Shown here: positions 1 to 6,097 of the stretch, one piece after another
Position numbering within the stretch: the stretch's first letter is position 1
How the letters are laid out: each line of letters opens with the position of its first letter
Assembly: GCA_009785015.1 (NCBI GenBank)
Contig: WQXD01000157.1
Span: 1-8,514 of the forward strand
Direction: 5' to 3'
DNA: 8,514 nucleotides
Source: Oscillospiraceae bacterium
Lineage (GTDB): Bacteria; Bacillota_A; Clostridia; Oscillospirales; WRJC01
The notes under the pieces: generated by a model
Database searches by the model: none
Seen by the model: the letters and a program-made list of their open reading frames with translations, nothing else
Told to the model about the DNA's origin: nothing
Position numbers and translations under genes: made by a program

Positions 1-1
1 G

Positions 2-862
2 ATTAAATTGGCGAGGAAATACAGTTTCGACAAATACCAAAAGGGCAGGGGAACCATACTCACGTTAAAGGATTCGTTCCACGGGCGCACAATGTCCACT
101 CTCGCCGCCACCGGCCAGGATTCTTTCCACAATTACTTTTTCCCTTTCCCCGAAGGATTTGTTTTCACCGAAGCCAACGATATCAAAAATTTCGAACTCA
201 CGCTCGAAAAACACCCAGATATATGCGCGGTCATGATGGAACCGATCCAGGGCGAGAGCGGGGTCAACATAATCGAATGCGATTATGTCAGGGCCGTCTA
301 CGACATATGCCAAAAAAAGGACATTTTGCTGATTTTCGACGAAGTGCAGACGGGCATTTCGAGGACGGGAAAGTTTTTCGCGCATGAATATTTCGGCGTT
401 TTGCCGGATATCATCACAACGGCCAAAGGGCTCGGCGGGGGGCTGCCGATAGGGGCGTTTTTGTGCAATAAGAAGTTGGAAAAAACGCTCGACGCGGGCA
501 AGCACGGCTCGACTTTCGGGGGAAATCCCGTGGTGTGCGCGGGGGCCCTGGAAGTACTGAACACGGTGGCAGAACCCGGATTTCTATGTGAAGTCGTCAA
601 AAAGGGCGAATACATCACAGAGGCGATAAAAAAACAAAACAGTCCCGTCGTCGGCGAAATACGCCACAAAGGGCTGATGATCGGTGTGCAGCTGAAATTA
701 AAAGACGGTGAAACCCCGAAAGACTACGCGAAGAAGTGCCTTGAAAACGGTCTGCTCGTGCTGACGGCGGGAACCGACGTGATGCGTTTCCTTCCGCCGC
801 TCAATATATCCTACGAGGAAATCGACGAGGGCCTGAAGATTCTGACGGAAATTTTAAAATAG
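2..862 (+). CDS. argD: Acetylornithine aminotransferase, 5'-truncated by window edge
   Basis: PLP-dependent class III aminotransferase that converts N-acetylglutamate semialdehyde and glutamate to N-acetylornithine in arginine synthesis (cytoplasm). The reading frame is open to the left edge, so the TTG at 8 is not the start. About 286 residues are present against roughly 390-400 in the family, so about 110 N-terminal residues lie outside. Visible class III landmarks are HGRT (80-91), the FDEVQTG segment with the cofactor-contacting Asp at 338-340, the PLP Schiff-base Lys at 425-427 in TTAKGLGGG, and STFGGNP (509-529), whose Thr contacts the PLP phosphate. The C-terminal small domain ends normally at TAG. 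argF follows after 19 bases, as in clostridial arg operons, which favours ArgD over GABA or ornithine aminotransferase paralogues. The exact substrate is inferred from this context. Confidence 0.93.
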   Translation: MKLARKYSFDKYQKGRGTILTLKDSFHGRTMSTLAATGQDSFHNYFFPFPEGFVFTEANDIKNFELTLEKHPDICAVMMEPIQGESGVNIIECDYVRAVYDICQKKDILLIFDEVQTGISRTGKFFAHEYFGVLPDIITTAKGLGGGLPIGAFLCNKKLEKTLDAGKHGSTFGGNPVVCAGALEVLNTVAEPGFLCEVVKKGEYITEAIKKQNSPVVGEIRHKGLMIGVQLKLKDGETPKDYAKKCLENGLLVLTAGTDVMRFLPPLNISYEEIDEGLKILTEILK

Positions 863-876
863 AAAGGAAAGGAAAA
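863..876 (+). promoter_or_regulatory. Ribosome binding site of argF
   Basis: Purine-rich AAAGGAAAGGAAAA with two overlapping AGGAAA units, the second about 8 bases from the GTG at 882. It supports the GTG start over the in-frame ATG at 903, which has no comparable site. Confidence 0.7.
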
Positions 877-881
877 CACAC

Positions 882-1799
882 GTGAAAAAACATCTGTTGA
901 AAATGGCTGACTTGACAAAAGACGATATTTTTGAAATATTCGAGACAGCCGAAAAATTAAAATACTACAACAAGAATAAAATAGAGCACCCCTTGCTGAA
1001 AAACAAGAACTTGGGGATGATATTTAAAAAATCTTCCACGAGGACGAGGGTTTCGTTCGAGGTGGGGATGAGCCAGCTCGGAGGCAAAGCGTTGTTTTTG
1101 TCGGAAAAAGATTTGCAGCTGGGCAGGGGAGAAGAAATATACGACACAGCCAAAACTTTGTCCCGCTATCTCGACGGCGTCATGATTAGGACATTCGAGC
1201 AAAAAGACGTCGAGAAATTCGCCGAATACGGCTCGATCCCCGTGATAAACGGGCTCACGGATTACGCCCACCCCTGTCAGGTGCTCGCCGATCTGATGAC
1301 TGTGAAAGAATACAAATTAAAAGAATACAAAGCATTTGACAATTTGAAATTGTGTTTTATCGGCGACGGTTTCAACATGGCCAATTCTCTGACTGTCGGA
1401 GCCCTGACGGTTGGGATGGACGTCGCGGCGGCAAACCCCGAAGGCTATGAGATAAAGCCTGAAATGAAGGATTTCGGGGCGCAGTTTAAAAACAAGTTCC
1501 TTTTTACCAACGATCCGAAAGAAGCCGCGAAGGATGCGGATGTGCTTGTCACGGACGTCTGGTACAGCATGGGGCATGAAGACATGAACGAACGCAAAGA
1601 AGCGTTCAAAAATTTCAAAATCGACGCAGAATTGATGAAACTCGCCAAAAAAGACGCGATGGTTCTCCATTGTCTGCCCGCCCACAAAAACGAGGAAATT
1701 TCAGCGGAAGTATTCGCCGCCCACGAAAACGAAATTTTCGACGAGGCGGAAAACCGGCTCCACGCGCAAAAAGCGGTGATGGTAAAACTGATGGGCTGA
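882..1799 (+). CDS. argF: Ornithine carbamoyltransferase
   Basis: Forms citrulline from ornithine and carbamoyl phosphate, the sixth step of arginine synthesis; cytoplasmic, normally a trimer. The 305-residue length is normal. Carbamoyl-phosphate contacts are STRTR (residues 52-56) and HPCQ (130-133). The ornithine-specific loop DVWYSMG has Asp225 and SMG at 229-231, which separates it from aspartate carbamoyltransferase. HCLP (263-266) carries the catalytic Cys265. A GDGFNMANSL segment (161-170) opens the ornithine domain. The GTG start is chosen for the purine-rich site at 863-876. It lies 19 bases after argD and is probably co-transcribed with it. No hairpin terminator follows; the next 28 bases are AT-rich and then the galE promoter begins, so read-through into galE is possible. 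A catabolic role (arcB) is possible for any OTCase, but argD next door favours biosynthesis. Confidence 0.96.
   Translation: MKKHLLKMADLTKDDIFEIFETAEKLKYYNKNKIEHPLLKNKNLGMIFKKSSTRTRVSFEVGMSQLGGKALFLSEKDLQLGRGEEIYDTAKTLSRYLDGVMIRTFEQKDVEKFAEYGSIPVINGLTDYAHPCQVLADLMTVKEYKLKEYKAFDNLKLCFIGDGFNMANSLTVGALTVGMDVAAANPEGYEIKPEMKDFGAQFKNKFLFTNDPKEAAKDADVLVTDVWYSMGHEDMNERKEAFKNFKIDAELMKLAKKDAMVLHCLPAHKNEEISAEVFAAHENEIFDEAENRLHAQKAVMVKLMG
1305..1331 (+). repeat. Two direct 12-base copies inside argF
   Basis: AAAGAATACAAA occurs at 1305-1316 and again at 1320-1331, a 15-base period in frame, encoding KEYK-L-KEYK (residues 142-150). It sits at the linker just after the HPCQ helix, where OTCase sequences vary. 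It could be a small in-frame duplication or just Lys-rich low complexity. Confidence 0.4.
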
Positions 1800-1828
1800 C
1801 GAGCTTTCAAATATATTTTAAAATGGTA

Positions 1829-1857
1829 TTTACAATTGCAATTAAAAATGATATAAT
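1829..1857 (+). promoter_or_regulatory. Sigma-A-type promoter of galE
   Basis: The -35 box TTTACA (1829-1834, one mismatch to TTGACA) and the perfect -10 box TATAAT (1852-1857) are separated by 17 bases, the ideal spacing. An AT-rich stretch upstream (1806-1824) could act as an UP element. Transcription should begin near 1864, giving a leader of about 30 bases with the AGGGG ribosome site (1878-1882) 12 bases before the galE ATG. A second TATAAT at 1861-1866 with TTGCAA (1836-1841) and a 19-base spacer is a poorer alternative. Confidence 0.8.
1834..1843. promoter_or_regulatory. Perfect 10-base palindrome in the galE promoter spacer
   Basis: AATTGCAATT is its own reverse complement and lies at the end of the -35 box and in the spacer, where a bound repressor would block RNA polymerase. 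It is short and made mostly of A and T, so it may be chance. No regulator gene is in view. Confidence 0.3.
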
Positions 1858-1894
1858 ATCTATAATGACAAAATAAAAGGGGATATTATATACA

Positions 1895-2884
1895 ATGGCA
1901 ATATTGGTTACGGGCGGAGCGGGATACATCGGGAGCCATGCCGTGAAAATTCTGGATGACAGAGGCTATGAAACGGTTGTAATCGACAATCTCGCCAAGG
2001 GCCACGAACAGTCTTTGAGATCGACCAAAGCCAAATTTTACCGGGGCGACGTCGGCGACGGGGATTTATTGGGCGAAATATTCAAAGAAAACACAATTGA
2101 CGGGGTCATGCATTTCGCCGCCTGTTCCCTCGTCGGGGAGAGCGAGACCACGCCCTACATATACTACAAAAACAATGTCGTGGCGACATTGGAACTTTTA
2201 AACGCCATGGTCGAATATAACGTAAAACACATCATATTTTCGTCGACCGCTTCAATTTACGGAATCCCCAAAAACATACCGGTGGTGGAGGATGAAGATC
2301 AAAATCCGATTAACACCTACGGCGACACAAAACTCGCCATCGAAAAAATGCTCGCCTGTTTTGACCGGTCGTATGGGCTCAAATACATTTCGCTGCGGTA
2401 TTTCAATGTGGCGGGGGCGTATAAAACCGGGGAAATCGGGGAAGACCATTTGACGGAAACGCATTTGATACCGATGGTTTTGCAGGTGGCAAACAAAAAA
2501 GCGGACAGGATAAATATTTACGGCGGCGACTACAACACCCCCGACGGCACAAACATCCGGGACTATATCCACGTCGAGGATTTGATCGAGGCGCACATCA
2601 AAGCGCTGAAATATTTGAAAAAGGAAAACAGATCCGATTATTTCAATCTCGGGAGCGGGGGAGGGTACTCAAATCTCGAAATCGTGAATACCGCGAGAAA
2701 AGTCACAGGGTGCGAAATTCCGGCGGAGATCACAAAAAGGCGCCCCGGGGATCCCGACATACTGATAGCTTCGAGCGAAAAAGCCGAAAAAAACTTGGAT
2801 TGGAAAAGAAATTACCAAACCATCGAAAGCATAATGGAATCGGCTTGGAAATGGCACAAAAATCATCCGGACGGATATAAATAA
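1895..2884 (+). CDS. galE: UDP-glucose 4-epimerase
   Basis: Interconverts UDP-glucose and UDP-galactose, linking galactose use (Leloir pathway) with supply of galactosyl donors for envelope polysaccharide; cytoplasmic, NAD-bound extended short-chain dehydrogenase. At 329 residues it is full length. The Rossmann motif GGAGYIGSH (7-15), Asp31-Asn32 for the NAD ribose, HFAA (73-76), the SSTAS segment with the catalytic Ser/Thr (116-120), YGDTK with catalytic Tyr142 and Lys146, and SLRYFNVAGA further on are all intact. The segment CSLVGES followed by YYKNN is typical of bacterial GalE rather than other UDP-sugar epimerases. UDP-GlcNAc epimerase activity cannot be excluded from sequence. It has its own promoter (1829-1857) and is first of a two-gene unit; the gene at 2923 begins 38 bases after its stop. 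Confidence 0.94.
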   Translation: MAILVTGGAGYIGSHAVKILDDRGYETVVIDNLAKGHEQSLRSTKAKFYRGDVGDGDLLGEIFKENTIDGVMHFAACSLVGESETTPYIYYKNNVVATLELLNAMVEYNVKHIIFSSTASIYGIPKNIPVVEDEDQNPINTYGDTKLAIEKMLACFDRSYGLKYISLRYFNVAGAYKTGEIGEDHLTETHLIPMVLQVANKKADRINIYGGDYNTPDGTNIRDYIHVEDLIEAHIKALKYLKKENRSDYFNLGSGGGYSNLEIVNTARKVTGCEIPAEITKRRPGDPDILIASSEKAEKNLDWKRNYQTIESIMESAWKWHKNHPDGYK

Positions 2885-2922
2885 GCTACATATTTTAATT
2901 TATAGAAAAGAGGTATTTAATT

Positions 2923-3684
2923 ATGGCGGCAAAAAAAATAGGGCTCCAGGTTTATTCCATACGCGACATCTACGCGAAAGATCCGGCCGAGGCGTTCGGG
3001 CTCGTGCGCGACTGCGGCTATGACGCGGTGGATATGTTCGGCCCCGTCACGATGGGCGCGGAAGAACTAAAAAAGCTGCTCGACGATTTCGGGCTTGAAT
3101 GCTGCGGCTGGCACGCCTCCTGGGATTATATCAGCAAGCCGGACATTTTGGAAATGTACGCGGCTTACAACAAAGTGATAGGCAACAAGTATCTCATCTG
3201 CCCGGGACTCCCATTTGCCTGGAAGGAAAAAACGACAAAAGAAGAATGGTTGGACGCCGCGAAGAAATTTAACGAGATAGCAGTTCAACTCAAAAAGCAC
3301 GGGATGTTCACAGGGCTGCACTCGCACAGCGTGGAATTCAAGGCGATTGAAGGCACAGACGAAATGCCCTGGGACATAATCGCGAAAAACACCACATCCG
3401 ACGTGGTGATGCAGCTCGATATGGGCAACACATACGCGGCGGGGACGGAACCGATACCGGTGCTTGAAAGATATCCGAAAAGGGCCCAGACGGTGCATGT
3501 CAAGCCCTATTCGCTGACAAAAGGCATGAAAGCCCCCATAGGCGAGGACGACATAGACTGGGCCCGGACCGTGAAATTCTGCAATGAATTGGGAAACACC
3601 GAATATTTTATCGTGGAATACGAAGAAGAAGACGCGAAAACGGGAATAAAAACGTGCATCGACAATTTCAAAAAGTATTTATAA
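2923..3684 (+). CDS. Sugar phosphate isomerase/epimerase family TIM-barrel protein
   Basis: Single-domain xylose-isomerase-like TIM barrel (AP endonuclease 2 / IolE-IolI / hexulose epimerase superfamily), 253 residues, a usual length. It starts as many do, with IGLQVYSIRD (6-15), an LQLYSVR-type first strand. Likely metal and substrate residues are in LHSHSVEF (His133, His135, Glu138), QLDMGN (Asp166, where the family often has LDxGN/H), VHVKPYS (His192, Lys194) and FIVEYE (Glu232). No signal peptide, so cytoplasmic. The family isomerises or epimerises sugars, ketoses or inosose, needing a divalent metal; the substrate here cannot be named. GAAAAGAGG (2905-2913) lies 9 bases before ATG. It sits 38 bases after galE with no intervening terminator and is probably co-transcribed with it. 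The unit ends at the terminator at 3702-3746. Confidence 0.85.
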   Translation: MAAKKIGLQVYSIRDIYAKDPAEAFGLVRDCGYDAVDMFGPVTMGAEELKKLLDDFGLECCGWHASWDYISKPDILEMYAAYNKVIGNKYLICPGLPFAWKEKTTKEEWLDAAKKFNEIAVQLKKHGMFTGLHSHSVEFKAIEGTDEMPWDIIAKNTTSDVVMQLDMGNTYAAGTEPIPVLERYPKRAQTVHVKPYSLTKGMKAPIGEDDIDWARTVKFCNELGNTEYFIVEYEEEDAKTGIKTCIDNFKKYL

Positions 3685-3690
3685 ACAAAC

Positions 3691-3704
3691 TGTAAGCGTT
3701 AAAA
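3691..3704 (+). promoter_or_regulatory. cre-like box (CcpA / LacI-family operator candidate)
   Basis: TGTAAGCGTTAAAA matches the published catabolite-responsive element consensus TGWNANCGNTNWCA at every position except the 13th (A instead of C), including the central CG. It lies 6 bases after the stop of the TIM-barrel gene and 74 bases before the mannosidase ATG, and its last three bases are part of the 5' arm of the terminator. CcpA control of a sugar-use operon would make sense, but no CcpA gene is in view and a single degenerate 14-mer can occur by chance. Confidence 0.5.
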
Positions 3705-3746
3705 AAGACGCTCCCGGAGCGAAAGCCCCCTTGGGGGCGTCTTTTT
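3702..3746 (+). terminator. Strong intrinsic terminator, possibly bidirectional
   Basis: GACGCTCCC (3707-3715) pairs with GGGGGCGTC (3733-3741) with one T-G wobble, followed by TTTTT (3742-3746). The preceding A-run (3702-3706) extends the pairing and would supply the T-run for antisense transcripts. The loop can fold further: GGAGC (3716-3720) and GCCCC (3725-3729) close a GAAA tetraloop with one A-C mismatch. An alternative hairpin is GCCCC-CTTG-GGGGC (3725-3738). It ends the galE unit and separates it from the mannosidase operon. Confidence 0.88.
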
Positions 3747-3763
3747 CGCGCTTGACAACTTAT

Positions 3764-3770
3764 GAGGAGA
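3764..3770 (+). promoter_or_regulatory. Ribosome binding site that fixes the mannosidase start
   Basis: GAGGAGA lies 8 bases before the ATG at 3779. The frame is open further upstream to a TTG at 3731, but that start would lie inside the terminator hairpin and has no ribosome site. The family-typical start KKRIIITPHNHFDP also begins right after 3779. Confidence 0.85.
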
Positions 3771-3778
3771 ATGTTTTT

Positions 3779-6082
3779 ATGAAAAAGAGAATTATAATAA
3801 CCCCCCACAACCACTTTGACCCCACATGGCGGCGCAGTTTCGACAGAAAATCCCGCCTCGGCAATATAACCATCGCCTCATATGCGGAATTGGAAGAAAT
3901 TATCATAGACAAATGGATCGAATCCGGGCAGACTTTTACAGAGGGGCAAGCGGCGGTTTTGGAAAAATATTTGGAGAGAAACAAAAATGACCCCGACAAA
4001 ACGGAAAAATTCAAAAAGGCAATAACAGAGGGCAAAATCTGCGTGCCGATGGCGGGCCAGACCGTTCAGGACAACAATCTGCCCGCCCCGGAAGGGCTGA
4101 TAAGAAATTTTTTGGCTGCGGCGCCTTTGTATAACTCACTTGAGACAAACCCCGAAGATCTGAAACTCGTATGGATAGAGGACACTTTCGGCTCAAACCC
4201 GAATTATCCCCAAATTATCAGGGGAATCGGCGGCGAGGTCGTGTGCAAGTTTTGCTATATCACCCCACATGAAAATGTATGGGTCGGCATAGACGGCTCA
4301 AAAGTGGCAATACTTGAAAGATTTTACACAAGTTTGGGAATCGGCGGATTTGAAAAACAGCCGTACTGCCTCGAATGCAACGGAGAAGGCTGTGAACAAT
4401 GCGACAATACCGGAATGAAATTTATCGGGCCCGCCGGCGCCGGGGCCATTCGCTCCGTATTTGAGCGCGCCGCCGGTATTTTAAATTCAAATGAAAATTT
4501 GCAATTGATCGCAATAGAAGTGGGCGGGGAAGAGCTTCTGCCGGAACCGGAGCTGGGCGCGGTCATTTCGGAGATGTCGGCGAAATATGCGGATCTGGAT
4601 ATACATTTCGGGACTTCGTCGGATATATATGACTGCGTCAGAGACGATATAGGCAAGGCCCTAGAAGGCGACTACGAAATATCTCCGGATTTGAATCCGG
4701 TGTTTTCGGGCTGCTATGTGTCGAGGATAAAGCTGAAGCAGAAAGTGCGCAAATTCACATATCAGCTGCTCGCGATAGAATCCGGTTTCGCGAACAGGTT
4801 CTGGAATAAAAACGAATCCGGAAATTTGCCGGATGACATCAAAAAAGCGTGGAAAACTTTGACATTCTGCCAATTTCACGACGCGGTAACGGGGACCCAT
4901 ATAGATAACGCATACGCGGAGCTCACCGATTTTCTCGGCGAAGTCGAATCGGTTATAGAAAAATACCGTCAAAAACGCGAAAAAGAAGACATCGGATACG
5001 AAATCATATCGGGTGAAAACACAGTAAAATTCGACGATGCGGGAATTACGGGCATAACTACGGGAAAAGAAAACAAAGAGCTGTTCAAAACTATGCCATA
5101 CGGCAAAATACGCCGCCCGTTTCGAATAGGGGAGATGTGCCTCGAACAGGATGTGGGCGACGCGTGGGCGACAAGGGTGCCGCCTCAGTTCAGTCCGCAG
5201 AATAACTGGAACCTCGTCCCTCTCGGAGATTTCCAGCGCATAACAAAAGCAAATAAAACCTCCGTGGTCTGGGAAGGCGAATATACCGGCACGGACTACA
5301 TGGTAAAAAAATTGAAGTGGGTCACGACGCTCACTGCCGGAGAAAACGGAATGTTGAAATTCAATGTCGATATAGACTGGGACGCGGACAGCAGAAGAAT
5401 CAAAGTTTTGTTCCCGATAGACAGTTTCGAGGACAGCGCGGTCTTCGAGGTTCCGTTCGGCCATATCAAGAGAAAATATGACCCGAAAAAACTGAGCTAT
5501 GAGGCGTGGTCGCCAAACTCGATGGAATATCCGGCGCAGAATTTTGTTTTGCGCACGATCGGCGAAAATTGCGGAGTAGCCGTTTTAAACCGCGGGCTGC
5601 CGTGCCACCGCTGGTACCCCGGCTGTATGGAGCTGTCCCTTTTGCGGTCTCCCCAATGCAATTTTTGCGTCAATGAGCAGGCGCATTATGATTTCAACGA
5701 TATAGCGAATCTTCGCGATTATGGCAGCCATAATTTTGAATTCGCGCTTTTGCCGTACTGCGACGGCAAAAAAATCGGCGATATCGCGAAAATTGCGCAC
5801 GGGTATAACCAGATCGACAAAATAGAGCTGCCCTTTGAAATAAAAGGCGAAGCGATAGTCACCGCGTTTAAGCCGTCGGAAGACGGAAAAGCCTTTATCC
5901 TCCGTTTTTATGACCCGACCGGCGAAGGCTGCAAATGCGATATAGACTTCAAAAGGAAAGTATCTGTCTGCGAGTGCGACATGCTCGAAAAGCCCTTGGA
6001 AGGCGCAGCCTGCGAAGTTGTCGAAACATACAGCGCGAATTTGTCCGAATTTAAAATATGCACGCTGAGAATCGGTAATTAA
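3779..6082 (+). CDS. Glycoside hydrolase family 38 alpha-mannosidase with cysteine-cluster insertion
   Basis: Retaining exo-alpha-mannosidase, 767 residues, no signal peptide and so cytoplasmic. By comparison with Golgi mannosidase II, the metal ligands are His12 and Asp14 in PHNHFDPTW (9-17), Asp135 in WIEDTFG (132-138), which is also the nucleophile, and His367 in QFHDAVTGT (365-373). VWVGIDGSKVAIL (167-179) matches the HxFWWxGIDGS region. The C-terminal half (about 410-767) is the beta-sandwich part of the family. Odd features: CLECNGEGCEQC at 197-208, a DnaJ-like zinc-binding pattern not part of the GH38 signature, and paired CxC motifs (Cys718/720 and Cys731/733) near the C-terminus. GH38 members act on free mannosides, N-glycan fragments, mannosylglycerate or 2-O-mannosylated sugars; the substrate here is unknown. 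It is first of at least three genes, with the next starting 15 bases after its stop. No convincing promoter was found between the terminator and its start. Confidence 0.93.
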   Translation: MKKRIIITPHNHFDPTWRRSFDRKSRLGNITIASYAELEEIIIDKWIESGQTFTEGQAAVLEKYLERNKNDPDKTEKFKKAITEGKICVPMAGQTVQDNNLPAPEGLIRNFLAAAPLYNSLETNPEDLKLVWIEDTFGSNPNYPQIIRGIGGEVVCKFCYITPHENVWVGIDGSKVAILERFYTSLGIGGFEKQPYCLECNGEGCEQCDNTGMKFIGPAGAGAIRSVFERAAGILNSNENLQLIAIEVGGEELLPEPELGAVISEMSAKYADLDIHFGTSSDIYDCVRDDIGKALEGDYEISPDLNPVFSGCYVSRIKLKQKVRKFTYQLLAIESGFANRFWNKNESGNLPDDIKKAWKTLTFCQFHDAVTGTHIDNAYAELTDFLGEVESVIEKYRQKREKEDIGYEIISGENTVKFDDAGITGITTGKENKELFKTMPYGKIRRPFRIGEMCLEQDVGDAWATRVPPQFSPQNNWNLVPLGDFQRITKANKTSVVWEGEYTGTDYMVKKLKWVTTLTAGENGMLKFNVDIDWDADSRRIKVLFPIDSFEDSAVFEVPFGHIKRKYDPKKLSYEAWSPNSMEYPAQNFVLRTIGENCGVAVLNRGLPCHRWYPGCMELSLLRSPQCNFCVNEQAHYDFNDIANLRDYGSHNFEFALLPYCDGKKIGDIAKIAHGYNQIDKIELPFEIKGEAIVTAFKPSEDGKAFILRFYDPTGEGCKCDIDFKRKVSVCECDMLEKPLEGAACEVVETYSANLSEFKICTLRIGN
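4367..4402 (+). other. Codons for C4 zinc-ribbon-like cluster in the GH38 protein
   Basis: Encodes CLECNGEGCEQC: Cys197, Cys200, Cys205 and Cys208, followed by DNTG. The spacing CxxCxGxG-CxxCxxxG is that of two consecutive DnaJ-type half-sites, enough ligands for one zinc ion. It follows the GIDGS strand in the catalytic domain, a region near the substrate pocket in GH38 enzymes. Metal binding is inferred from spacing only. Confidence 0.6.
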
Positions 6083-6083
6083 A

Positions 6084-6090
6084 AAGGAGA
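6084..6090 (+). promoter_or_regulatory. Ribosome binding site of the ceramidase-like gene
   Basis: AAGGAGA, 7 bases before the ATG at 6098 and directly after the mannosidase stop (6080-6082), indicating translation from the same transcript. Confidence 0.8.
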
Positions 6091-6097
6091 AAAACAG

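Noticed and set aside
1806..1824. AT-rich inverted repeat after argF as a terminator
   Set aside because: It contains ATTTTAAAAT but no GC-rich stem or following T-run.
1670..1876. 68-residue + strand open frame overlapping the argF end and the galE promoter
   Set aside because: Arg/Lys-rich out-of-frame shadow of argF with no family features; it would cross the promoter.
3731..3778. 16-residue upstream extension of the mannosidase from a TTG start
   Set aside because: It lies inside the terminator hairpin and has no ribosome site; ATG 3779 has GAGGAGA at good spacing and begins the family-typical sequence.
3752..3780. TTGACA at 3752-3757 as the mannosidase promoter
   Set aside because: The matching -10 (TTTTAT, 3775-3780) overlaps the ATG and would exclude the ribosome site from the transcript.
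4661..5464. 267-residue open frame on the minus strand opposite the mannosidase
   Set aside because: Antisense shadow of a strongly supported GH38 gene; no ribosome site or recognisable domain.
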